A program made the translations under genes and the position numbers. Of a stretch of 64,000 nt of DNA, positions 27,684 through 34,958 are shown in pieces (position 1 is the stretch's first letter; each line of letters starts with the position of its first letter). The stretch is from Streptomyces panaciradicis (GTDB lineage: Bacteria; Actinomycetota; Actinomycetes; Streptomycetales; Streptomycetaceae), in assembly GCF_023516615.1 (NCBI RefSeq), contig NZ_JAMGBF010000096.1, positions 1-64,000 on the forward strand, read 5' to 3'. Under the pieces are notes generated by a model. That model saw only the letters and a list, made by a program, of their open reading frames with translations, did no database searches and was not told the DNA's origin.

Positions 27684-28199
27684 GTGGCCATCTGTTTCGA
27701 GCTCGTGGTGAACTTCGGCGACGACGCCGAGGCGGCGCAGGCCGCCGCCCGCATCGACCCCCATCCCTGGGCGCTGCGCGCGGGCACCCACCGCATCCCC
27801 CTCCACCGGCCGCTGCTGACGAAGGCGGGCTCCTACTTCGAACTCTCGATCCTGCCCGTGGCCGTCAGCTTGGGGTGCGGTCTGGACGGCAGCCTGCCCA
27901 GATTCCAGCTCACCGCGGCGGAGCTGACCGAACTGGGGCACCAACTCTACGAACTCCTCGCGCAGTTCCGCGGGTATGTCGCCGCCAAGGTCGGCTGGGA
28001 CCCGGAACCACTCGTGGACACCGCCGAGCTCAGAAGCGAGTGGTCGGACGAACTGAACGACGGCAGCCTCCACGGGCTCGTGCTCTGCGAGAAGCTGCAC
28101 GCCGAACTCGCCCCGAGCGCCGCCTACGAGACGTTCCGGCCCGGATACCGGTGGATTCCGTACCGCGGGGAGGAACCGAGCGACCTCACGGCCGACTGA
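27684..28199 (+). CDS. Conserved hypothetical protein
   Basis: A 171-residue soluble protein beginning (V)AICFELVVNFGDDAEAAQAA, with HRIPLHRPLLTKAGSYFELS and LTAAELTELGHQLYELLAQF. It has no signal peptide, membrane span or motif that I can name. The composition is that of a normal cytosolic protein. The frame opens at 27627, but GTG 27684 begins at the hydrophobic first strand and avoids a Gly/Ser-rich spurious extension. The ribosome binding site is weak. It follows the beta-helix terminator and so has its own promoter. Function unknown. Confidence 0.65.
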   Translation: MAICFELVVNFGDDAEAAQAAARIDPHPWALRAGTHRIPLHRPLLTKAGSYFELSILPVAVSLGCGLDGSLPRFQLTAAELTELGHQLYELLAQFRGYVAAKVGWDPEPLVDTAELRSEWSDELNDGSLHGLVLCEKLHAELAPSAAYETFRPGYRWIPYRGEEPSDLTAD

Positions 28200-28295
28200 C
28201 TGCCCGCTGTCAACGTGCCGCCGACGGGCCCGTGCATCCGATCAGTCGGTGCTGCGCGGACCGGCGGCCGGCGTCGAAAGCGGGCATCCCGTCGG

Positions 28296-28727
28296 TCACC
28301 GGCGTCTCGACGGCACCGACTCAGCCCCGGCTGCCCTGCGCTTTCGGCTGAGCACCACGAAGAGCACAAGACCCGCGGCGGCCAGAACGAGTCCGGCGGC
28401 CAGGAAAGGGACAGGGGCGTACTCGTCCGTGCAGGACTGCCCGCCGGCCACGGCACGGCAGACGTTCCCCGGACCGTCCCGGTTGAGACAGGCGAGGAGG
28501 AAGAGCGGCACGGCCAAACCGGCCAACAGGCCGGCCACCGCGTTCCTCGGCCCCTTCCACAGCAGGAATCCCGCTGCCACCACGGCCAGCAGCACCAGCG
28601 GCACCCCCACCGTCAGAAGGGCGGCCAGCCCGACACCCGCGCACGCGCCCGACACCAGCCAGCCCGCGAACCAGCCCCAGCCGACCGGACCTCCCCGGTC
28701 CCCCGCGACGGCTTCCTGACGCACCAT
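28296..28727 (-). CDS. Small integral membrane protein
   Basis: About 143 residues with four predicted membrane helices (GWFAGWLVSGACAGVGLAAL, VPLVLLAVVAAGFLLW, GLLAGLAVPLFLLACL, VPFLAAGLVLAAAGLVLFVV). An extracytoplasmic loop holds two Cys (NVCRAV, QSCTDEY) that could form a disulfide. The C-terminus is basic. The frame extends upstream to 28943, but the extra residues are hydrophilic and unlike a protein start. ATG 28727 has a GGGGGG stretch nine bases before it. Divergent from the ANTAR phosphatase gene. I recognise no family; function unknown. Confidence 0.6.
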   Translation of the reverse strand: MVRQEAVAGDRGGPVGWGWFAGWLVSGACAGVGLAALLTVGVPLVLLAVVAAGFLLWKGPRNAVAGLLAGLAVPLFLLACLNRDGPGNVCRAVAGGQSCTDEYAPVPFLAAGLVLAAAGLVLFVVLSRKRRAAGAESVPSRRR

Positions 28728-28933
28728 GCTGCCCATCCCCCCTGAGGCCGCGACATCCGACACCGAGCGGTCCACATCGTCTCCCAGCATCGCAGGTACC
28801 CGGCCACGGCGTCCGGCTGCGGCAACGGTCGCGGAGGTGGCGGTGATCGACTCACCGACCGGCGCCTGTCCGGCCACGGCGGACGAGGCGGGACCGTGCT
28901 GACCCAGGACGCTCACTGTGCGATGCTCGACAC

Positions 28934-31357
28934 GTGACGTCACGGGAACAGCCGCCCAGGCGGGGGGCGTCGTCCGACTCCTCGGCCTTGGCGAAGGTGG
29001 TCGCGCGGCAGCGGGCCGAGATCGTCGATCTGCAGCGGGTCGCCGCGCTGATGCCGGTGCTGGAACGCGCCAAGGGCGCGGTGATGGTGCAGGAGGGCTG
29101 TTCCGCGCAGGAGGCGTACGAAACGCTCCTCGAGCGCAGTGCCGCGGAAGGCCGGACTCTCGTCGAGGAATGCTGGCTGACGCTCGGGGCCATCCGCCCG
29201 GCCCGCCGACGTCGCCGGCGCCGCCGCGAGACCGGCCGCGGCGGCTCGGTGTTCTCGTCCGATCAGTACCTGGTGCCGGCGGAGCCGCACCCGCCGGCTG
29301 CCGCCCCGGGCACCGACCGCGAGGCGACGGTGCTGCTGGGCAGGCTGGGACTGGGCCTGGCGAGCGTGCAGGACCGCCATGATCTCGCCCGCTGCCTGCT
29401 GGAGCACCTCTCCCACGGCGTCGAGGTCGGCGCCGTACTGATCTACGTCGGAACCGACGACGGCGTACGGCTGACGGGGCACGCGGGCATCGACGGCGTG
29501 GAGGCCGTCCGATGGCACCGGCTCACCGTCGGCGGCCGGCCCCCCGCCCGCGACCCGCTGCGCAGCCACCGGCCGCTGTGGTCGGAGGGCCCCGAGGCGC
29601 CCGAGGCGTACGCGGTGCCCGAGGAGACCCTCTCCCGATGGCCTTCCCGCGCCTGGCTGCCCGTGGACACGGGCGGCGAGGTCGACGAGGTCGTCACCGT
29701 GCTGCGCAGCACCGACCGGGCCTTCACACCCGCCGAGCGGGAGCTGCTGGTGAGCGCGGTGCAGCTGTGCGCCGGGCGGATGGCGACCCTCGATGCGGGC
29801 GTGCCCCGGCGCAAGCCGTCCGTGGAGAGCGTGCAGCAGATCTTCGACACCCTGCCGGGATCGGTGATCCTGCTCGCCCCGCTGTCCGCGCCCGACGGCA
29901 CCGTGGAGGACTTCCGCATCGAGGCCGCGGCGCCCGACTCGGTGGACGTCGCCGGTCGCGCCGGCCGCCAGTTGATCGGACTGCGGGTGCTGGAGTGCTA
30001 CCCGACGTTCGCCGGCACGCAGATGTGGAAGGGCTACCTGGACGTTCTGGCCACGGGCCGGCCGTTCGCCGGCGAGCCGTTCACCTACGAGGAGGTGGTG
30101 GCCGGCATCCCGCAGCACTCCGTCTTCTCCCTGCGGGTGGCCCGGCTCGGAGAGCACCTCGTCGTCTCCTGGATCCGGCACGACGTCGCGGCCCGGCAGG
30201 AGCAGCGCCTCGCCTCCCTGCAGCGCCTGGGCAACCTCGGCTGGGCCGACTGGAACCTCGTCACCGACACCATCAGCTGGTCACCGCATGTGTTCACGAT
30301 CTTCGACCGGGACCAGAGCCTCGGCCCCATGCGGCTGGAGCAACTGCCCGAGTGCGTCCTGCCGGAGGACCTGCCCGAACTCACCGCGGCCGCCCAGCGG
30401 CTGCTGAGTGACGGCACCGCCATCGACCAGCCCTTCCGCATCACGACCCGCGCCGGAGTACGGCACCTGCGCATCGTCGCCGAAGCGATCGTCGACGCCG
30501 ACGGCACACCGCTGGAGGTCCACGGCTTCTTCCAGGACCTCTCCGGCCAGCGCGACGCCGAACTCGCCCTGCTCAGCAGCGAGCGCGCCGTGTCCACCCA
30601 GCGCGGCCTGCTCCAGGCCGAGCGCAAGGTGGCCGCCCGCCTGCAGCAGGCCCTGCTGCCCCTGCCCACCGGTCCCGTCACGCTCGCCGGGCTGTGGACC
30701 AACGCCTTCTACCACCCCGCGGAACGGGGCATCAGCGTCGGCGGCGACTGGTACAGCGCCATCGAACTCCCTGACGGCGACGCGCTCTTCGTGATCGGCG
30801 ACGTCATGGGGCACGGCATCAACGCCGTGGCGACCATGGCGCAACTGCGCTTCACGGCCAAGGGCATGATCATCACCGGGTCCAGTCTGACGGACGCGCT
30901 CACGCGGCTGAACGCCCTGCTGATGCACATCCACTCACCCGGCGAGCGCCACACCACCGCGACCATGATCGTGGCGCGCTACCACCCCGCCGACCGCACA
31001 CTCACCTGGGCCCAGGCGGGACATCTGCCTCCCGTCCTGGTCCGCGACGGCAAGGCCCATGCCGTCGAACGCCCCACCGGCATCCTGCTGGGCGCCACCG
31101 CGGCCCCGCGGTTCACCGAAGCCACCCTCCGGCTGCGGGAGGGCGATCATCTGCTGCTGTTCACCGACGGACTGATCGAGCACCCCGGCCAGGACCTGTT
31201 GGCGGGCCTGGACGCCCTGGCCACCGCATCGGCGACCGCACTGACCACCCGCCCCGACAGCCTGAGCCGCCTGCACGCCGCCCTGGCCCGCCCCGACCAC
31301 CGAGACGACGTCTGCGCCCTCCACATCAGCCTGCCGCCGGCCTCACCGGAGGGTTGA
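28934..31357 (+). CDS. ANTAR-GAF-PAS-SpoIIE-type phosphatase
   Basis: An 807-residue multidomain sensor phosphatase. At about residues 20-88 is an ANTAR-like three-helix region (QRAEIVDLQRVAALMPVLER, AKGAVMVQEGCSAQEAYETL), a fold known to bind antiterminator RNA. A GAF-like sensor follows at about 130-290. Two PAS-like regions come at about 300-430 (QQIFDTLPGSVILL) and 430-545 (NLGWADWNLVTDTISWS). A PP2C/SpoIIE domain occupies about 565-800, with metal ligands in VGGDWYSA, IGDVMGHG and HRDDVCALH. The start is GTG. It should dephosphorylate an anti-sigma-factor antagonist when the sensors are triggered. It lies just upstream of the RsbQ-RsbP-like genes but is separated by a convergent oxidoreductase. 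Fusion of ANTAR with a phosphatase is unusual outside actinomycetes. Confidence 0.85.
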   Translation: MTSREQPPRRGASSDSSALAKVVARQRAEIVDLQRVAALMPVLERAKGAVMVQEGCSAQEAYETLLERSAAEGRTLVEECWLTLGAIRPARRRRRRRRETGRGGSVFSSDQYLVPAEPHPPAAAPGTDREATVLLGRLGLGLASVQDRHDLARCLLEHLSHGVEVGAVLIYVGTDDGVRLTGHAGIDGVEAVRWHRLTVGGRPPARDPLRSHRPLWSEGPEAPEAYAVPEETLSRWPSRAWLPVDTGGEVDEVVTVLRSTDRAFTPAERELLVSAVQLCAGRMATLDAGVPRRKPSVESVQQIFDTLPGSVILLAPLSAPDGTVEDFRIEAAAPDSVDVAGRAGRQLIGLRVLECYPTFAGTQMWKGYLDVLATGRPFAGEPFTYEEVVAGIPQHSVFSLRVARLGEHLVVSWIRHDVAARQEQRLASLQRLGNLGWADWNLVTDTISWSPHVFTIFDRDQSLGPMRLEQLPECVLPEDLPELTAAAQRLLSDGTAIDQPFRITTRAGVRHLRIVAEAIVDADGTPLEVHGFFQDLSGQRDAELALLSSERAVSTQRGLLQAERKVAARLQQALLPLPTGPVTLAGLWTNAFYHPAERGISVGGDWYSAIELPDGDALFVIGDVMGHGINAVATMAQLRFTAKGMIITGSSLTDALTRLNALLMHIHSPGERHTTATMIVARYHPADRTLTWAQAGHLPPVLVRDGKAHAVERPTGILLGATAAPRFTEATLRLREGDHLLLFTDGLIEHPGQDLLAGLDALATASATALTTRPDSLSRLHAALARPDHRDDVCALHISLPPASPEG

Positions 31358-31387
31358 TCACCGGCGCCGGTTCCGGTCCCAGCGACC

Positions 31388-31885
31388 TCAGGCGGACTGG
31401 CGCTGGGCTCGCCGCCGGACCAGTTCCTCCACCGCTGTGGGCAGCGTCGTCTCGAAGTCGATCAGCTTCGCCCAGGTCGGTGTGATGACGATGCGGACCA
31501 TGCCGTCGTAGAGCGAGCGCACCTCCGCCTCCCACTCCACCCGCTGCTCGGGGGTCATCCGGTAGCTGCCGTTCATCTGCAGGTACTCCTCCGGGATGCC
31601 GTCGACGACGTCCAGTTCGGCACGGCCGCGCAGGAGCAGGATCTTGGGCGGGTGCTCCTCGGTGTCGATCGTCAGCGCGACCTGCGGGTTGCGGCGCAAC
31701 GAGGGCAGCTTCGGCGCGTTCTTCGTGGTGCACAGAACGATCTGCGCGCCGTTCCAGGTGAACGCGATCGGGATGTTGCGGGGCGTGCCGTCCTTGGCGA
31801 CGTACGCCAGCCGGGTCACGTCGCGAGCCAGCAGTTCCTGACCGGCCGGACGGCTCAGGATCTCGGTGATCTCCCGCTGCTCCAT
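31388..31885 (-). CDS. Pyridoxamine 5'-phosphate oxidase-family protein
   Basis: A 165-residue split-barrel flavin or F420-binding protein. It begins EQREITEILSRPAGQELLA, followed by VTRLAYVAKDGTPRNIPIAF, IVLCTTKNAPKLPSLRRNPQ and VALTIDTEEHP, the pattern of the PNPOx-like reductase family. Such proteins reduce small molecules or bind flavin, F420 or heme; the substrate is unknown. The frame opens at 32026, but ATG 31885 starts at the conserved helix and has GGGAG upstream. Its 5' leader faces the divergent rsbQ-like gene, so a shared stress-responsive promoter region is possible. The 3' end converges on the ANTAR phosphatase gene. Confidence 0.8.
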   Translation of the reverse strand: MEQREITEILSRPAGQELLARDVTRLAYVAKDGTPRNIPIAFTWNGAQIVLCTTKNAPKLPSLRRNPQVALTIDTEEHPPKILLLRGRAELDVVDGIPEEYLQMNGSYRMTPEQRVEWEAEVRSLYDGMVRIVITPTWAKLIDFETTLPTAVEELVRRRAQRQSA

Positions 31886-32053
31886 GGTCCACACTCCCGT
31901 GGTCGGTGCCTGCGAGCCGCCGTCCGGCCGCTCGCACCCCTGGGACGGAGCAGGCGGGACGTTCTCGACATCCACGGCGCCCATATAAGGGGGACTGTGC
32001 GCAGATTCGGTGTGGTGCACATGCATCGGTCAGGAGTTGAGAGACTGGCCGGC

Positions 32054-32857
32054 ATGGACATCGCTCGCAGGAACAACGTCACCGTCACGGGCAACCCGCA
32101 CGGGCGGACGGTCGTACTGGCCCACGGGTTCGGGTGCGACCAGAACATGTGGCGGTCGACGGTTCCCGCGCTGGCCCCGGAGTACCGGGTCGTGCTGTTC
32201 GACTACGTCGGATCGGGCCGTTCGGAGCTGTCCGCCTTCTCCCCGGACCGGTACGCCTCCTTGCAGGGCTACGCCCAGGACGTCATGGAGGTGTGTGACG
32301 CGCTCGACCTGCGTGATGCCGTGTTCGTCGGGCACTCGGTCAGTGCGATGATCGGCGTACTGGCCGCCGACATGGCTCCCGAGCGGATCGGCGCACTCGT
32401 GATGGTCGCCCCGTCCCCGCGCTACATCGACGACGACGGCTACCGAGGCGGGTTCAGTGCGCAGGACATCGAGGAATTGCTGGGATCGCTGGAGTCGAAC
32501 TATCTCGGCTGGTCGGCGGCGATGGCTCCGGTGATCATGGGCAATCCGGAGCGCCCCGAGCTCGGCGCGGAGCTGGAGAACAGCTTCTGCGCCACGGACC
32601 CGGACATCGCGCGTGTCTTCGCCCGCACCACGTTCCTGTCCGACTCCCGGGACGATCTGAAGACGGTGCGGGTGCCCACACTGGTGCTGGAGAGCGCCCA
32701 GGACGCCATCGCCCCCCGTGAGGTCGGCGCCTTCGTCCACGCGGCGATCCCCGGCTCGACGCTGGTCACGCTCGACGCCATCGGGCACTGCCCGCACCTC
32801 TCGGCGCCCGAGGCCACCAACCAAGCGCTCCTGGAGTTTCTGGCGGCCCTGCGATGA
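32054..32857 (+). CDS. rsbQ: RsbQ-like alpha/beta hydrolase
   Basis: A 267-residue alpha/beta hydrolase of the RsbQ/KAI2 type. It has NPHGRTVVLAHGFGCDQNMW (oxyanion region), FDYVGSGRSE, the nucleophile Ser95 in VGHSVSAMIG, Asp in LESAQDAIAP and His in AIGHCPHLS. In Bacillus RsbQ works with the PAS phosphatase RsbP to signal energy stress, probably by processing or supplying a small hydrophobic ligand to the PAS domain. Here its stop overlaps the start of an RsbP-like gene (ATGATG), the same pairing, which supports the call strongly. Start ATG 32054 is chosen because the family sequence begins there; the upstream AGGAG is about 18 bases away, so initiation may be weak. Confidence 0.85.
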   Translation: MDIARRNNVTVTGNPHGRTVVLAHGFGCDQNMWRSTVPALAPEYRVVLFDYVGSGRSELSAFSPDRYASLQGYAQDVMEVCDALDLRDAVFVGHSVSAMIGVLAADMAPERIGALVMVAPSPRYIDDDGYRGGFSAQDIEELLGSLESNYLGWSAAMAPVIMGNPERPELGAELENSFCATDPDIARVFARTTFLSDSRDDLKTVRVPTLVLESAQDAIAPREVGAFVHAAIPGSTLVTLDAIGHCPHLSAPEATNQALLEFLAALR

Positions 32858-34173
32858 TGTGCCGCTCCGGACAGCAGCCGGACCAGCCCGATTCCTGCGA
32901 CCACCAGCACTCCGGCGGCGAAGCGACGGCGACCGCGGCCTTCGCGGCACTGCTGGAGGACAGCGCCGAGGAACTGTACGAGTCCGCGCCCTGCGGCTAT
33001 CTGTCCACGCTGATGGACGGCACCGTCGCGAAGATCAACGCGACGCTGCTGGACTGGCTCGGCCTGGCGCGCGAGGCGGTGGTGGGCCGGATGCGGTTCA
33101 GCGACCTGCTGACCGTGGGCGGCAGGCTCTACCACGAGACGCACTTCGCGCCGCTGCTGCAGATGCAGGGCTCGATCAACGGCATCGCCCTGGACCTCCG
33201 GCACGCCGACGGCGACCGGATACCGGTCCTCGCGTCCTCGGTGGTCAAGTACGGCAGCATGGGCAAGCCCCTGCTGATCCGCACCACCCTCTTCGACGCC
33301 AGGGACCGCCGCGCCTACGAGGAGGAGTTGCTGCGCCGCCGTGCGGTGGCCGAGGAGGCCCGCAGGCAGGCGGAGGCCGACCGCGCCCGGCTGCAGGACG
33401 CCCTCGCCGTGCTCCAGCGGTCGCTGCTGCCCGACACCCTCCCGGTCGTCCCGGGACTGGACACGGCCGCCTACTACCACACCGCCTCGCCCGACGAACT
33501 CGGCGGCGACTTCTACGACATCTTCCCCGTGGACGGCAAACGCTTCGCCTTCTTCCTGGGCGACGTGTGCGGCAAGGGCCCGCAGGCCGCCGCGCTCACC
33601 TCGCTGACCCGCTACACCCTGCGGGCCGCCGCCCTGCACGAGCCCGACCCCCGGTCCACCCTGACCACGCTCAACAAGGTGCTGCACGAGCGCTACGCCG
33701 CCGGCGGCGACCCGCGCTACTGCACCGCGATCTTCGGCATCCTCGAGATCGACGAGACCACGGACCAGGTCTTCGTGCAGCTGGCCTCCGGCGGCCATCC
33801 CCCCGTGCTGATCCTGCGCGCCGACGGCACCGCCGAGTACCTTCCGACCCCGGGCGGTCTCCTCATCGGCGTCCTTCCCGAGGCCCGCTTCACCGCGGCC
33901 ACCACCACGCTCTCCCCCGGCGACACCCTCCTGCTCTACACCGACGGCCTGACCGAAGCCCGTACCGGCACGGACCGCTCCAGCCTCTACGGCGAGGACG
34001 CCCTGCTCGACTTCGGCACCCGGCACGCCGGAGCCCCCGCACACGACCTCGTCCAGGCCCTGACCGCGTTGCTCGACGGTTTCGGCGACGGACTGGACGA
34101 CGACACCGCCCTGCTCGCCCTCGGCGTACCCGCGCGCCCCGCCGCCCGCCCGACGACAAGAAGCCGCCCATGA
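32854..34173 (+). CDS. rsbP: RsbP-like PAS-SpoIIE phosphatase
   Basis: A 439-residue protein with a PAS domain at about 38-150 (SAPCGYLSTLMDGTVAKINA, LLDWLGLAREAVVGRMRFSD), a coiled-coil linker (YEEELLRRRAVAEEARRQAE), and a PP2C/SpoIIE domain at about 190-420 with metal ligands in LGGDFYDIF, GDVCGKGP and LDDDTALLAL. This is the architecture of Bacillus RsbP, the phosphatase that dephosphorylates the antagonist RsbV under energy stress. The start overlaps the RsbQ-like stop and the end overlaps the start of a STAS antagonist gene (ATGA). The three therefore form a tightly coupled sensor-phosphatase-substrate operon. The first 30 residues are a variable Cys/Gln-rich tail. Confidence 0.9.
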   Translation: MMCRSGQQPDQPDSCDHQHSGGEATATAAFAALLEDSAEELYESAPCGYLSTLMDGTVAKINATLLDWLGLAREAVVGRMRFSDLLTVGGRLYHETHFAPLLQMQGSINGIALDLRHADGDRIPVLASSVVKYGSMGKPLLIRTTLFDARDRRAYEEELLRRRAVAEEARRQAEADRARLQDALAVLQRSLLPDTLPVVPGLDTAAYYHTASPDELGGDFYDIFPVDGKRFAFFLGDVCGKGPQAAALTSLTRYTLRAAALHEPDPRSTLTTLNKVLHERYAAGGDPRYCTAIFGILEIDETTDQVFVQLASGGHPPVLILRADGTAEYLPTPGGLLIGVLPEARFTAATTTLSPGDTLLLYTDGLTEARTGTDRSSLYGEDALLDFGTRHAGAPAHDLVQALTALLDGFGDGLDDDTALLALGVPARPAARPTTRSRP

Positions 34174-34508
34174 CCCCGCTGAAGATCACCGTCCGAGACG
34201 CCTCCACCGGTCCCGTCTGGGAGATCAACGGGGCTCTCGACTACACCACCGCCCCGGAGCTGCGCGAACAGCTCACCACTCTCACGATCCGGCCGGGCCA
34301 GCGTCTCGTCCTGGACCTGGCCGGCATGGACTTCTGCGACTCCAGCGGCATCACGGCCCTCATCACCGCGCACAACCACGCCCAGGCCGCGCAGGCCGAC
34401 CTCGCACTCGCCGCGGTCCCGGCGAACACGGTCCGCGTCCTGCGGATGGTCGGCCTCGACCAGGTCATCCCCCTCTATCCCGACACCGACGCCGCCACCC
34501 GCCCATGA
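34170..34508 (+). CDS. RsbV-like STAS anti-sigma-factor antagonist
   Basis: A 112-residue single STAS domain: VWEINGALDYTTAPELREQL, RLVLDLAGMDFCDSSGITAL. Ser58 of DSSG is the expected phosphorylation site, as in SpoIIAA/RsbV. When dephosphorylated such a protein binds an anti-sigma kinase and frees the sigma factor. It is translationally coupled to the RsbP-like phosphatase (ATGA overlap), which makes it that enzyme's likely substrate. Neither the partner kinase (RsbW-type) nor a sigma factor lies in the window. A strong terminator follows 25 bases after the stop, closing the operon. Confidence 0.9.
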   Translation: MTPLKITVRDASTGPVWEINGALDYTTAPELREQLTTLTIRPGQRLVLDLAGMDFCDSSGITALITAHNHAQAAQADLALAAVPANTVRVLRMVGLDQVIPLYPDTDAATRP

Positions 34509-34533
34509 CCGGCGGATGACCGCCGATGCCCTG

Positions 34534-34559
34534 TGCCGCCGCGGGTTTCCGCGGCGGCA
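34534..34559. terminator. Terminator of the RsbQ-RsbP-STAS operon
   Basis: A perfect 11-bp stem TGCCGCCGCGG/CCGCGGCGGCA with loop GTTT. Confidence 0.85.
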
Positions 34560-34734
34560 CGGCGCTTTGATGGCGGCCCCTGAGCCCCGGGCTCCCGGTC
34601 GCCGCGCTGTCCGGTATTCGCCGTCCTCCGCGCCTTGATCGCATCGGGCACCTTTTCGCATGCCTTGAGTTCCGCGTCATGGGTACGCAGTCGTGGCGCA
34701 GCCTCATCGGGCGCGAGGAGAAGGGAGCGACATC

Positions 34735-34824
34735 GTGCCGGACCGCGTTCGACCTGTGCCGTCCGGGCGGTTCACTCCGCTGACACGCGCCCGGTGTGCG
34801 AGTCAGCGAGCCGTGAGACGTTGA
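34735..34824 (+). CDS. Possible small leader ORF upstream of catalase
   Basis: The 450-base gap 34509-34958 contains a GTG-started 29-codon frame with an unusually good Shine-Dalgarno (GGAGAAGGGAG, seven bases before the start). It encodes a basic peptide (PDRVRPVPSGRFTPLTRARC). It ends 134 bases before the catalase start. It could be a leader peptide or chance; the rest of the gap, apart from the terminator at 34534, shows nothing else I can identify. Confidence 0.2.
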   Translation: MPDRVRPVPSGRFTPLTRARCASQRAVRR

Positions 34825-34958
34825 CAGCCCTAGGCCCGATGTCGGCGGATTCGGGCATGTTTCGCCCGTCGAGGCGCACCCGCCAGTCCTGAGTGATCCC
34901 CCCACGTGGTCGGCCACGGTGACCGTGGCCGGTGAAGAGCAGAGGAATCGGTACATCG

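Noticed and set aside
28201..28256. CCGACTGA/TCAGTCGG inverted repeat as a terminator
   Set aside because: The arms are separated by about 40 bases with only a weak inner stem, so it is not a convincing terminator.
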